Numbered from the stretch's first letter, positions 22,341 to 63,760 are shown. The stretch: 64,000 nucleotides of DNA from Escallonia rubra (GCA_033065855.1 JAVXUO010000529.1:62001-126000), one strand, 5' to 3'. The notes: a model not told the origin generated them from the letters alone. Numbers and translations: made by a program.

Positions 22341-23404
22341 GGGCTAATTACACCTATGTACCTGAGGTTAGGGGGTAATTACAGTCAAGGACACAAAGTT
22401 TCAAAATGTAACATTCCGTGACCAAACGTGTTTCAAATGTATCAGCCGTGTCCATCCGTCAGGATTCAGTCCAAAAAGTGTATTTTTTTGCTGATGTCAT
22501 CCATGCGTATTTTCTAAATGTCATTACTACCCCTTGTACTATATATTATGAATATTTTTAAAAATTTTAAATTAAGATTTTAAGCTTTAATTTAAGGATT
22601 AGGGCTCAATTTACAATTTCCCAATTTGATCAAAACCCTAATTTCCAAATTAGGGTTTCAAAGCCCTACTTTGAAAATTAGGGTTCCAAAACCCTAATTT
22701 GAAAATTAGGGTTCCAAAACCCTAATTTAAAATCCTTGCCCTAATTTCCAATTTAGGGTTTCAAAGCCCTCCACTTCTCATCGCCATTTACTATTGCTCA
22801 CATGCGCCGGGGATGGGGGAGGAAGGTCGGGGTGCAGCGCCGCATATGTGGGAGGCAGGCGGGGTGCATCGCCGAGGAAGGGGAGGAAGATGGGGTTGGT
22901 GGGTGACGGGGAAGGGGGAGGTAGACGGGGTGGGCGGTGACGGGGTGACGGGGAAGAGATAGGCAGGCGGGGTGCGGTGTCGGGGAAGGGGAGGAAGATG
23001 GGGTTGGCGGGTGACGGGGAATGGAGAGGTAGACGGGGTGGGCGGTGACGAGGAAGAGGGAGGCAGGTGGGGTGCGGTGCCAGGGAAGGGGAGGAAGACA
23101 GGGTTGGCGGGTGACGGGGAAGGGGGAGGTAGACGGGGTGACAGGGAAGAGGGATGCAGATGGGGTGGGCGGGGGTTGGGGGGTGGGGGGGTTAAGAGCA
23201 AAATAAAGTAAAGTGTTTTTTTAATGAAGTAATGGCATTAGAAAAAAAATAAGGTTCCAACTTAGGGGCAATATAGTCTTTTCATTAAAACCGTTAGGAT
23301 TTTTAGGTTTCCGTCTGGTCAACGGACATAAGTGTAATTACTCGAAACTATTGTCCTTGCCTGTAATTACCCCCAAATCTCAGGGACATAGGTGTAATTA
23401 GCCC
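22341..23404. mobile_element. Nested non-autonomous MULE (GGGCTAATTACAC family) with a GC-rich minisatellite
   Basis: The inverted ends begin GGGCTAATTACACCTATGT on both sides, and the flanks carry a perfect 9-bp duplication, AATTATTAA, at 22332-22340 and 23405-23413. The interior has two blocks. An AT-rich stretch (22560-22770) repeats 'aaaccctaatttgaaaattagggtt' palindromically. A purine-rich minisatellite (about 22800-23190) is built from repeats such as 'gtgacggggaagggggaggtagacggggtg'-type units, giving a Pro/Ser-rich 136-codon frame on the - strand that is a composition artefact. There is no transposase. Confidence 0.9.
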
Positions 23405-25092
23405 AATTATTAAATACCTCACATTAGCTAATTAACAATAACTCATGGTAGCTTTCCCTGCCTTCTTCATTCTGAAATTCATTAGGCAAACTCCTTAAGT
23501 CATCAGAATGATAGCCTTCTGAGTTACCACCCTCTTGATCCTCACCTTATGCTATATTTTCCCTATACCTGGCACCCTCTTGAGGGCAGTTTTTCATGCC
23601 TTCTTCATCCTCAGTTGTGCATTATAAATGTGCACATCTTCCTCAACCTCATACTCACTGTCATGCAAAGTATTTTGGTTTGCACCCTCACCTTTATCTT
23701 CTGACTTAGACGATTCATCCATCACAAGAATCTATTGCTAATGCTCTGTACCTACATGTTCTTGCTCACTGGTATTGACATCACTAATAGGCAACTCAGT
23801 CATATCCTCATGCTCACTAGGTTTAGGATTTCATTACCAGGAAGCAACAACTGTGTGAACTGAGTATCCTCAAAACGAGGCATTACTTGATCATAATAAT
23901 TTAAGAATTACCACCCACAGATCTTTTCTCCTGTTGAGTATCATCTATATTTTTGGTTGCCTGAGGATGATCATCACCTAACTCCGTCTCCTCAATGACA
24001 ACTGAAGATGGTATTGAGGGTGGCATAAAAAACTCCTTTATTGATGTACTTCCATGTTCAATATAGACCTCAATTACATTACACATGTGATCATGTACCT
24101 TTTAAGAGTTCCCTTATATTATCATCCCCTTCTAGAACCCTCAACCCACTATCAAGACTCATGCCAGGAATTTTGTAATAGTAAAAACCTGACCTCATCA
24201 GTATAGCCTAATTCTTTTAGCATCTCATCTAATTCATGCATTGAATACTTGTCACATTAACAATAATCAGCATAAGTTACTAAATCCTCAACATAAACCC
24301 TCTGTGGACTTAAAAAAAACTCACCCCCACTATGCAACTCAGTGGTAAAGTATTCAACTTCATTTCCCGGTTCATAAACAGAATTCACCAAAAAAAACCC
24401 TAAGTCCGTGTCCTTTTATCTCTGTAACCAATTAAAAATATCCCAAATACATACATGCTTATATAATAATATGTGTTTATGTACATAATATTATACAAAT
24501 TGATATGCATGCAATTCTTAACCAAACCAAATCAATATTTTAAGTGTACCCATAATTTTTATATGCATTGTGCGTGCCTGTGCGTAGAACCTAGAAATCG
24601 AAATCAAATTAACAATATTAAATTTTACATACCATACAAATCACGAGGGTTGAGGAACAATCCACTATCTCTAAAGACCCACGATATCGCGACCGTCTTC
24701 ACATAACGCCCGTGAGGCACCTTCAAAGATAGAGTCTCACTTGGTTCCAAAATTCCCGATTAAAACACATCCAACCCTAAACAATGAATGTATTTGTGTA
24801 TGTGTGATTGTGTAAAGTTTTCAGCTATACAGAAACAGTGAAGAGGGGAAGAGTCGCGCCTGGTTTCAAAGACAAAGAACCGTTATGAGGAAGATTTTAT
24901 GTGAAGAGACAAAATTACCCCCAAGTTGATGGGTCATGTGTGTAGCACGTGACCATTTAACGGGAAAATTTAACTGCGGTTAACGAAATGGCCAGATTGA
25001 ACACATTTGTGTATACAGTGCCAAAAAATGGCACAAAAAAGAATTGAGTACTTTCGTGAAAAATGGGTCATAGTTTAGTGACCATTTGCGCC

Positions 25093-25834
25093 TTTTACTC
25101 TTCTATTTTTCCTCCATTATCTTTTCTTTTATTTTTCAATACTTTAGAGTTTCTTTTAAACTCCTACGTTCAACAAGCAAAAGTGCCCCTACCACGATCA
25201 ACATATCTCATTTACTACCTTAACACAATAGCTTCTGAATTAGGGCTTCATTGGTTTGATTGACTTGGAATTTACCTGCACAAATCAAAGATACTAGCGC
25301 TAATCGATGGATAAAATCTTTTGGTGGTGTTTGTCGTAGGGACAAATGAAGGTCGGTATGATGGTGATTTGGATTTAGACGAGTAATGGTGTCGTGATGG
25401 TGATCAATGTTAGAGGGTTTGGTGTTCGGTGGTGTTGGTCAGTGTGGTACTTGTGATTATAAGTGGCTATGGTGGTTGGCGGTATTCGTGGGTGTTAGTC
25501 ACTGGTGGTGGTGGCGGCAGTCCGTGGCTATGATGGTTGGCGGTGTATTTGACAAGTTTGGTGCTCGGGTATGTTGATCAGTGGTGATGACATATTGACC
25601 ATCAGTGGCTGTGGCGGTGGTGACGGCCATTAACTATGGTGGTTGACGGTGTTGGCAAGTTTGGTGTTTGGGTATGTTGATCGGTGGTGGTGGTCGGCCA
25701 TCAGTGGATGTGGTGGTCAATTCATATGTGGTTGGTAATGAGGTGGTTTGGTGTTCTTGGATAGTAAGTGTTGGTGATAAAGATTGAAAGGAATAAGATG
25801 CATAAAATGTTTCTGACAAAAGTTGAAAGGTGAC
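25093..25834. other. GGTGGT-rich intergenic DNA
   Basis: From about 25320 to 25740 the + strand is dominated by imperfect GGTGGT and 'ggtgttgg' repeats, with a ~115-bp unit visible twice ('gacaagtttggtgctcgggtatgttgatcagtgg' region at 25550 and 25655). There is no gene. The composition resembles the interiors of the MULEs nearby, so it may be the cargo of an old element, but no terminal repeats were matched to it. Confidence 0.45.
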
Positions 25835-26560
25835 TAAAGTCACTAACTTTAGTTTGTGTTGATTTAGTCACTAGACTCACAAATTTGTTCAATCAAGTCA
25901 TTCTGTTAGCTGGGGTTACACTTTCTCTGTTAAATGGTTATTTGACGCGCACATGCCCCATCAAAGTAGGGGCAAAACCGCCACTCCCCATCCAATCTCT
26001 CTTTTTTCTTTCTCTCTCTATCTTTTTTCTCTCTCCTTCTCACACAAAGATCTGCCACCATCAGATCTGCCGCCACGTCATGTTAGGGGGCGATGGGTAG
26101 GGCTCTCGGTGACGCATAATGGGCTGATTTTTGGGTTGATTGACGGGCAGGCGGGGTGTCAGCGACGGCATGGATCGACGACCGGCGGTGGTTGAGTCGT
26201 GATGTGGTGGTTTTTATTGCTGAAAGTCATTGGATTTTGATGGTATTCGTGGGTCTGGAGGAAGACGGTGGTGGTTATGGTCTATGGGTATGGATGATAA
26301 AAGATATTGGCTATTGTGGGTACGAAAAATTGGTATTATGATTGCCCACGGGGATGGATTTTGTGAAATTAGTAATGGTGGTTGGTCATCAGTGGTGGTT
26401 GAGGATTCGACGAGGCATTGGTGGTGGTTGGGCTGTGGTATGGTGGTGTTTGTAACTGTGGTATGGTGGTGTTTGTAACTGTAGTACGGTGGGGAATTGT
26501 GAGTCACACGACTAAGGCGATAGACCCAAGCTAAGCAATCCTAACATTTTCTAAAAGTTT
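25835..26560. mobile_element. MULE arm with GGTGGT-rich interior; possible partner at 33285-33400
   Basis: At about 25850-25935 lies 'cactagactcacaaatttgttcaatcaa' followed by GTCATTCTGTTAGC. The inverted form of the same phrase (TGATTGAACAAATTTGTGAG) occurs at 33338-33357 with GCTAACAGAATGACTTG before it. The interior to 26480 is GGTGG-rich. The pair may be the two ends of one element that later received a LINE and an LTR element, or two separate insertions. Confidence 0.5.
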
Positions 26561-26569
26561 TATACCACA

Positions 26570-26932
26570 TCTTCCTTATATGACTTATATTACATAATGA
26601 ACGATATGCACTTTTGCAATATTGACAGGGCACTAGCCCTATAGATGAAGGAGGCCAGATCACTCGCATCTTTTGCACGTCATGCCCGCATTACTGTATA
26701 TCAGGATTGGGTAAATGAAGGTTTATTGCGAGGGGATCTAAATCCTTCATGTTAATTAATGTGTAATTGCTTATGCTTTTGTTGGGGAACACTGTATATA
26801 TTTGTATGCATCGGATCGAACAGTACACCTGTCACTATGACTATTATCTGTAAAAGCCGAAATGGCTTATCTTGGGAAATCTTGAAACCTTTTCCCTTTC
26901 AATGCAATTCTCAATTTCTACCAAAAAAAAAA
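26570..26932 (+). mobile_element. L1-type LINE 3' end with poly-A tail
   Basis: The stretch at 26640-26740 encodes a diverged form of the same RNase H-like C-terminus as the LINE at 27487 (ASFARHARITVYQDWVNE against ASFACQARIDVHQDWIDD). It ends in 'atgcaattctcaatttctacc' plus an A run at 26922-26932. This is a short 5'-truncated copy. Confidence 0.7.
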
Positions 26933-26939
26933 GGGATGC

Positions 26940-27480
26940 TATTGAATGACGGGGAGTAAAGAGATCTTCCAAATCACGTGGAAGACTTTCGATTTGTCTA
27001 GGGAACTTCTTCTTCACATATTGGCAGTTAAGCTTGTAGAAAGAGGAGAGGGATGGGTCGGGTCTGTGAGATTCCATTATTGAGTAATGAACTTCAATGG
27101 GTCTGCAGGTGTTTATTGGAGGCATATAGTGGACCAAGATGCTTTTTCAAGGGGTTATACCACAGAACCCAGCGGGTCGACATGGAAAGGATGGCAAACA
27201 GAGACGGTTGTTTCCTCTGCATAGAGCTTAGAGATGATGGGTACCGTCGGTTCATTTGTATATGGCAAAAAGACTTGCTCTTCACCGCTTCTTTTCGTTA
27301 ATGGTTGATGGTTTCAAATTTTCTTTGGATAAGATCGAGAATTGCATATATAAAAAGCTCGTTAGTGAGCATATTACATGAAATGGTTGTTTTAATCATG
27401 GCATGCCATGATTTAGCAAAATGATAACACATCCAAACTAGTAACATACAATAAAATACCCAACCACTATGAATAACGAC
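26940..27480 (+). mobile_element. Possible LINE ORF1-like fragment
   Basis: The + frame at 26985-27300 resembles the N-terminal segment of plant L1 ORF1 or LINE-associated host domains (a hydrophobic 'KLVERGEGWVGSVR'-like start, then a 'VYW' and a 'WKGW' region) but with shifts between frames. The match is by general pattern only. The remaining 180 bp show nothing recognisable. Confidence 0.3.
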
Positions 27481-30400
27481 ATCCATTTAATCTAAAAGAG
27501 TGGTGGGTAACGGATAAGCATCACAAGGCAGCAAAATATCGTCAATCCAGTCTTGATGTACATCAATTCTGGCTTGACAAGCAAAAGAAGCGAGGACTGT
27601 AGCCTCCCTTAGCTGTGATTTTCTGGCCCTATACATACTTAAATAATGGAAATCATTAAGCATATAGCAAAAGTCATATATCATAGCCACCACCGAGTCC
27701 AAGATGTCTTCAGTAACCGACATCTGAGAGAGTAAAAAGGTAAAGTCAGTGAATAAGTTAATGTGCAAAATCTTTTTTGTGAGAGCCCATTTTGATATAA
27801 GTAGCAGGCCTTTCACAACAGCTGAGCGAGAGTTAGATGCAAGGGAAGAGAAAGCAGCAGACCCACATCGATTATTTATTACGTTCATACAAGTAACACC
27901 AATACCGGTCCTAAGGGTGATCTTGTTATATGAAATGACTAGGAAAATATTTATAGTGTTTTGTGGATTATGAGAACAAAGAGAAATTTTGGGTTGTAAG
28001 ACAAGAGGGTACTTTGTGTCATTATTTTGATACTTGGCTCTGGATTTGTCTTGTCGGAGAGAAGAACTGTAGGTGATTATCATTTTCCCCATATGAATAA
28101 TTTGTCTAATAGTGATTGATGGCTGAATATTAGTGTTTCGAAAAATTTGGTGGTTCCAATTTGTCCAAATGAATCAGATGGTGGAGGCAATATAAGAATT
28201 AAGGTATAGATGTTTGGTGGTGCGAGACGTTTTGGTGAGCCAAGCAATGAGCCAAACTTTAAAGGATGGCCGAAAAAGGTCAGATTTGACTCCCATTGGA
28301 CCACCAAACGAAAATAGGACGAACTCTTGGACATTGAAAAAACGAGTGATCAATGTTTCCTTCTTGTGAGTGACACATTGGGCATGACGGTGAGTTTGTA
28401 ATTCGAAGTTTATGCAAGTTTACTCAGGTTGGTAAGCGATTCCACATAATTTGCCAGAGGAGAAAAGTAATTTTTCGGGGGATGGGAATGGACCATAAGG
28501 TGTTCCAGATTGAAGTTTCAATAAGATTAACGGTAGAGAGCCGGCCGCTTGTGATCATTTCTTCCTAACTGTGTGAGTATAAGAGGTTATAGGCCGATTG
28601 AACAGTGAAGCTACCCGACCGGGTAACTTTCCATAATTTTTGGTCAGCTAAATGATGTTCTGGAATGTGAATAGCGAGAATTTTAGTTGCTATATTGGTC
28701 GGGAATAATTCCCGAACCAATGGAGAGTTCCAAGAGTTGTGGTTTATAAGATCCTTCACTAAAGAAGGATTGTTCGGCCGGTGATGATGACTAGACGAAA
28801 ATTGATCCAGAGTTTCATCCAAATTCGGGATCCAATCATCATGCCAAATAGATATTTTGGATCCTGTACCAACATGCCATCGGAGTCCACGAATTAAGAC
28901 TTGTTTGCCAGCTAGAATGCTCCGTCAGCCCCAAGAGAAGTTACCAATCCCAGAACATGATTCAAAGGACTGTCGTGCACAATATTTGCCAATGAGAACT
29001 CTGGACAAGAGGCATTCTTGATCAGTCATAATTTTCCAACTTGTTTTGGCTAGTAGTGCCAGGTTGAAAAGATGTATGTCTTTGAATCCAAGACCTCCCA
29101 TTGATTTTGGAGCACATATAGAATGCCAATTGATCCAGTGCATGCCTCTTCGGTTGTCATCCCCTGACCACCAAAAGTTTGAAATAACATAGTTAATTTG
29201 TTTACAAACATATTTAGGGAATAGATAAACCTGCATGTGGTATATAAGTAGAGCCGAGATGGTAGATTGAATGAGAATGGCGCGTCCCGCTTTATTGAGT
29301 AGTAAACTCTTCCACCCAGCACATTTTCTCCGGATCTTTTCAATAAGTTGTTGGAAAAATTCTTTCCGGTGGGTAACAATATCCAATGTGCCGCCCAGAT
29401 ATTTGCCAAAAGAATCCATAATTTTGAAGCCTAAATGTTTGGAAACTTGTTGGTAAAGAGCAACGGTAGATGATGGGCTTAGAGTGATAGTTGGTTTTTT
29501 ATGGTTGATTTTTTGACCTGAGGCGCCACAATAAGTGTCTAACAGTTTTTTGATAGTTGTGCAAGAGGTGTTGTTTAGCATAGTAAAGATCAATGTGTCA
29601 TCAGCAAAGAATAGATGATTGATAGGAGGGATACGAGATCCAGCCGTAATGCCCTTGATCGATCCTTGAGTCATTGCTAAATCCAGGGCTGCAGAGAGAG
29701 CTTCAATGCATATTATAAAGATGTATGGGGATAACGGGTCACCCTGATGAAGCCCACATGAAGATTTGAACACTGAAGAGGGTGATCCGTTCACTAAAAT
29801 TTGATAAGAAACTGTGGATACGCAAGTCATGATGAGATTGATCAAATGGCTTGGAAAATTCATCTTGGCTAGCAAAGCTCTCAGGAAATTCCAGTTAACT
29901 TGGTCACAAGCCTTGCTCATATCCATTTTAATGACCCCAAGATGATGCCTTCATTTGGTATGCTTTCTAATCTTATTTGTGAGTTCTTGGGCAATAAAGA
30001 GATTATCACTAATGTGTCTTCCTTGGACAAAAGCATTTTGTTCTTTAAATATGAGTAGTTTAAGGACATGTTTGATTTGATTGGCTAAGGTTTTGGCAAT
30101 CACCTTATAGATGGTATTACAAAGGGAAATAAGCCAGAATTCGTCTTGGTTTGTTGGAGAAGGTACTTTAGGAATAAGCACAATAAAAGAGTTATTTACC
30201 TCTGTGAGCATATGGTTAGATCATAAAAAGGATAGAACTGTCGCCGTAATTGGTCTATCCAAAAAATGCCAACATTGCTGGTATACGATTGCAAGAATGC
30301 CATCAGGACCTGGAGCTTTAAGAGGATGGATTTGGAACAAGGCTTGTTTTACCTCTGAAGCGTTGAAAGGTCTATCAAGCCACTCATTCTGGTAAGGAAG

Positions 30401-30995
30401 CAGTCTTTTGTTTATTGATGCGACACTGTGAGATATCAGAGGCTGGTGCTCTGCCTTGATTTTTGGATTAAAAATATTGGGCTAATTACACCTATATCTC
30501 TAAGGTTAGAAGGTAATTACAGGCAATGACAATAGTTTGGACAAATTACACTTATGTCCGTTGACCAAACGAAATCTTAAAAACCCTAACGGTTTCAATA
30601 AAATAACTTCATTGTCCCTGAATTTGAGTGTTATTTTCTTTCAAATGCCATTATAAAGATTCGAAACCCTAAGTTAAAGCCATGAGGTCTGTCTTTTAGA
30701 AAGGTTGGGTTGACCATAAACAAAACCCGCTACCCACGAAGTCATGTTATTACTCCTAAATTCCACTAGAATAAGGTATTTATTTACAAACAGGATATTC
30801 CCGGAAAAGGTAGAAGTCCATCCAACCCACAACCCCCCTTTAGTACCAAGAACTCCTGTAGGCTCCGTTCCTATAGAAGAGCAAAACCCCAATTTTTGGA
30901 AAATGTTGGATACTTGGTTAGGAAGAAGTTTTGTTTCCTGAAGGAAAATGCAATCGGGTTGGTAGGTTTTGGCCAATTTATGAGCTGAGCGCACT
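27480..30995 (-). mobile_element. Decayed L1-type LINE (endonuclease, reverse transcriptase, RNase H-like end)
   Basis: Reading leftwards on the - strand: 30994-30690 encodes the start of an AP-endonuclease domain (QPDCIFLQETKLLPNQ). Then, after a MULE-arm insertion at 30479-30685 and the loss of most of the endonuclease, 30470-28925 encodes the reverse transcriptase with KAPGPDGI, GLHQGDPLSPYIFI and the catalytic FFADDTLIF. Next, 28822-28370 has the zf-RVT region (WHDDWIPN and a C-P-C-H pattern), and 28092-27487 the RNase H-like end (LASFACQARIDVHQDWIDD). Several stops and frame changes separate these parts, and ORF1 is not identifiable upstream because a solo LTR lies there. It is a non-functional L1-clade element, and its 3' end matches the truncated copies at 12970 and 26570. 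Confidence 0.9.
30479..30685. mobile_element. MULE arm (GGGCTAATTACAC family) inside the LINE
   Basis: GGGCTAATTACACCTATATC and about 150 bp downstream match the left terminal repeat of the element at 22341-23404. It interrupts the LINE between the endonuclease and reverse transcriptase parts. The opposite arm is missing, so a deletion probably removed one end of the MULE together with part of the LINE. Confidence 0.7.
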
Positions 30996-31074
30996 GTGAG
31001 GGCTTGGCCTAGCCCTCTACAGTTCTAGCTAAGGATTTTCATTGATGGTTAAGGGGTTGCTCAGGGACAACGCC

Positions 31075-32971
31075 TGTCACGCCCCGACCCGAAGACGGAC
31101 CTACATATACTATTTCAAAATATTCCTACTTACGAGAAATATGATACTCAAAGCATCTTACCAAAAATGTGACCTCAAAGAGGTAATCAGAGCTCTAAAT
31201 CATATATGAAATAAAAGGCATTAAAGTTTCTCATCAACGTCTAATAATTACAGCGGAAGTTTGATAACAATAATTATTTCCCAACCATTGGGGTACCAAA
31301 AGTCACTAAATCAAAAACTATTACATGGTTCTTATTTCAAAGCTACTAAGAAAATTATCAATTAAAGTTCACTCCAAGCTTAAGCATAATGCTATTAACT
31401 CCTCTAAACCGTCTCAGCTTAACTACCTGAAATGGGGAGAGAAAGGGGGGTGAGCACAAAGTCCAGTAAAGATCACACGCACACACCCATGAAGTACAAC
31501 GCTGGTATCCAATAATATATAGCTGAGTCCAAACAAAGCATATGAAAACGAAAGTGCAAAGACGATTAAAAATCTTAGCACGACAAATAATCTCACTTCG
31601 GGACATCCAACCCATCAAATATCAAATCAAAGTCAAAGTCAAAGGAACGCAATCGAATAATTGAACTAATAATCAAATACGGTACAATCACGTAATACGT
31701 GACTGTAAAGCACGTGAATGTTCTAAGTTCAAAGTTTGCATACCGGTAGCAATTGCTATTTCATGTCATGACATCACGTTAACCTAAGTATGTGAAGGTT
31801 CTAACATTAGTTCAATTCAAAGGGAGTGCAATGAACATCAAAGTATCTCAAAAGTATCGAACCCACAAAGTATCAAAACTTCGAATTTCAAAAGGAATGA
31901 CAAACGATTTTGAAAAATAGTCGATATTAGACTCAAATCGAAGAGAACAAAATATCGAGTTCAACGGAAGTTGAATCGCTTGAATCCGAATTCGCATGAT
32001 CACAGAATTTTCAAATAACGAAATATGGTCGAAAAGTGAACAAAAAGTGTGCACCACTAAAGAGGTGACATGTGGCGCCATAAGCCAAAAGCTTTACACG
32101 CCCAGAATGGTGGCTTGAATGATAACAATATTCAAAGATCCAATTCTGACATGTGAAGAGGCTATGAGCTATACTGATATGATGTGGGCTACCAGAAATA
32201 AAATTGGTCCAATGAATGTCTTGGAAGAAGAGCATAATATTGCATTATAACAATATCAAGGAGTCCAGTTCTCACTCTTAACCCAAAAAAAAAAAAAAAC
32301 AATATTAAAGAGTCTAACAACGTTCAGTACACTTCTTAACCACTTAAACTACATAATAGTTAACGGCAAGGATAAGAGGGCATACGGTATGCCCGTCCAA
32401 GAACGATAAAAAAATTAATAGTGAACGACAAGGGTGTCAGAGCACTGTAATTGCAATTGAATAACACGTAGACCGAGGGAATAATGATGACCCAATCCAG
32501 CGGCAACAATACGTAATCAAAATCGAATACATATTATGAAAGGATATCAATTTCATAGACGCGGACGTAATACATGTAACCCTTACCTCAATTCACGCTA
32601 CAAGATTAGCAAGGTTGCGTAACCTTTCAAAAGTATCAAACCTAGTTGATAAAATCAACCACTAAGATTAAAATCTTCAAATCAATTATATTTTGATTAA
32701 GGTTTATGATCGATCACTTACCAATTGTGAGTAGAAGGTTGAAATCCTCCAGCCCTAATTTTCTCTTTCTTCCCCTCTCTTCGAGAGACTCAAACTCAAT
32801 TTAACGACACAACCTACTCGGTCTTTTTATTTTTCTAAACTTGGTAAATTACTTAAAAGGCCCCTAAAGATATGTCATTATTTATTCAAAAGTATTCCAA
32901 AATATTATTAAAACTACACAAGTGACCCCAAAAATTAAAATAATTAACTATATTTTATTTGGGGTCTTACA
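31075..32971. mobile_element. Solo LTR of a fossil Gypsy-like retrotransposon
   Basis: The sequence starts TGTCACGCCCCGA and ends GGGTCTTACA, with the 5-bp target duplication ACGCC on both sides (31070-31074 and 32972-32976). It is 1897 bp long with no internal region, so recombination between two LTRs has removed the body. The intact duplication shows that the ends are true. Over about 1.5 kb it matches the partial LTR at 1-1483, with clear divergence in the middle. It is a non-coding fossil. Confidence 0.9.
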
Positions 32972-32976
32972 ACGCC

Positions 32977-33400
32977 CGAAACCCGTCAGCATCTTTTACT
33001 CATAGGGAACTCAGAAAAAGAAGACAAAGGAGAAGACACACTTGTATAGCAGGCCAATTTGATCTCCTTCTTGACCCTCCAAAAGTAAGTCTCAGAGGTT
33101 TCCACCACCTCTTTGACGCAAGGTCCAATAGATCGAGGACGTTTCAGATTGGAAAAATGCTGAGCCAATTTCTGGCGTTTGTGACAGAGGAACTATACTA
33201 TGTGTGGGTCATAGAAGATGGAAGAGAAGACTGTACGAAAGAGAACAGGGTGGAGATGGCTGGGTCTGACGATTTTGACCCTGGGTTAAACCACTTAACG
33301 GAGCTCTTCCTAAGGCTAACAGAATGACTTGATAACCTTGATTGAACAAATTTGTGAGTCCAGTGACCAAATCGACACAAAATAAAACAAGGAACCGGAT
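32977..33400. other. LINE-like remnant and inverted MULE arm
   Basis: The stretch 32980-33190 may be a remnant of the LINE interrupted by the solo LTR (the - frame gives KEVVETSETYFWRVKKEIKL), but the family match is weak. At 33285-33390 the inverted copy of the MULE arm at 25850 is found. No gene is present. Confidence 0.4.
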
Positions 33401-34071
33401 GCAATGCTAACAACAGAACAATGCCAACTATCTAAGCACTGAGATGGACTCATGTATCAAACCAATAGAAAAGGAGAAAAAAGCCATAGAGAAGCATAGA
33501 ATGGACAAAAAGTTGGCCTTCCTAAGAACCTGTAGAATCTTGGCGATGTGCTTGATGACAACCCCTTGCTTTGATCATGGATGTTGCGCAAGATCGAGAG
33601 ATCTTCACCATTCTTCCTATTGACTGTCATCGCCTAGCTGAGCCGCCTTCTGACTGCTCACGCAGGATATAGAAGCAGCAAAAATAATAGCAAATGGTTC
33701 GCAGCGTCCCGAAGTAATGACTCGCATTTCTGAAGTAATGACTTGCATTTCTGTTCACTTTGATATCAAAGAATTGAAGAAGTATATACAAGCACAATGG
33801 CCAAGAACAGTTGTCTACAAACTTACAACTCAACCACGTCAAAACTGCAAATAAGACGTGAGGTATACCTAAAATCTACTAAGTGAGACTGTAATATATG
33901 CAGTTGCTTCTTGTGTTTGAAACATATGTTACACCCGCTAACTGCAGGTTAGCAATCAGAGTTAATCATCAATAGGCCGTGAACTCTTCATGTCTTGATT
34001 TACATAGGCTACGCCTTGCCCTTGCCTTGATTTCAATGAACTTTTTACCACAATTCAATGCTCTGAAACTC
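33401..34071 (-). other. 3' flank of BCHC2
   Basis: This is the region downstream of the BCHC2 stop codon. The part nearest the stop (about 33900-34071) is probably 3' UTR. A 21-bp tandem duplication lies at 33709-33750 ('gaagtaatgactcgcatttct' and a one-base variant). No other feature is recognised. Confidence 0.45.

Positions 34072-63760
<29,689 letters not shown>

Larger units (their letters stand above)
20480..24395 (-). pseudogene. MuDR/MURA-type transposase, decayed and split by two nested elements
   Basis: Reading leftwards on the - strand, 24390-24120 encodes the N-terminal MULE domain (FTTELHSGGEFF, then RVYVEDLVTYADYC, LDEMLKELGYTDEVRFYYYK). A segment at 22330-22166 reads IEAIRGLMMGKIMKKMKAME, and 20918-20490 gives the C-terminal SWIM finger (KWDLCGIPCAHVVSAVYN) and a degenerate zinc knuckle (CSKSGNAHNSRSY, where a Cys is replaced by Ser and the last by Tyr). 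The N-terminal part contains an in-frame stop near 24257. The DDE catalytic core is not recognisable between 23405 and 24000, so it is deleted or too decayed. Insertions at 21019-22156 and 22341-23404 split what remains. The protein cannot be functional. Confidence 0.8.
18893..25092 (-). mobile_element. ~6.2-kb Mutator-like element with ~190-bp TIRs, transposase remains and nested MULEs
   Basis: The left end (about 18893-19090) and the right end (about 24893-25092) are inverted copies of each other. Both contain CCCATTTTTCACGAAAGT, 'tgtgttcaatct' and, further in, 'catgacccttcaagttgggg' or its diverged match. Between them are a MURA-type transposase on the - strand and a GRF-like ORF on the + strand. 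Two smaller MULEs, each with its own 9-bp target duplication, have inserted into the transposase region (21019-22156 and 22341-23404). I could not find a target duplication for the large element, so its outer boundaries are good to about 5 bp. It belongs to the Mutator superfamily of DNA transposons and is inactive as it stands. Confidence 0.82.

Noticed and set aside
22791-23201. 136-codon Pro/Ser-rich frame
   Set aside because: It is a direct consequence of the purine-rich minisatellite inside a MULE.
30674-30994. Frame that could be taken for a host endonuclease
   Set aside because: It is the N-terminal part of the L1 endonuclease, in line with the reverse transcriptase further left on the same strand.
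33709-33750. Two 21-bp repeats as a CRISPR-like array
   Set aside because: Only two adjacent copies without spacers, in a plant nuclear locus.
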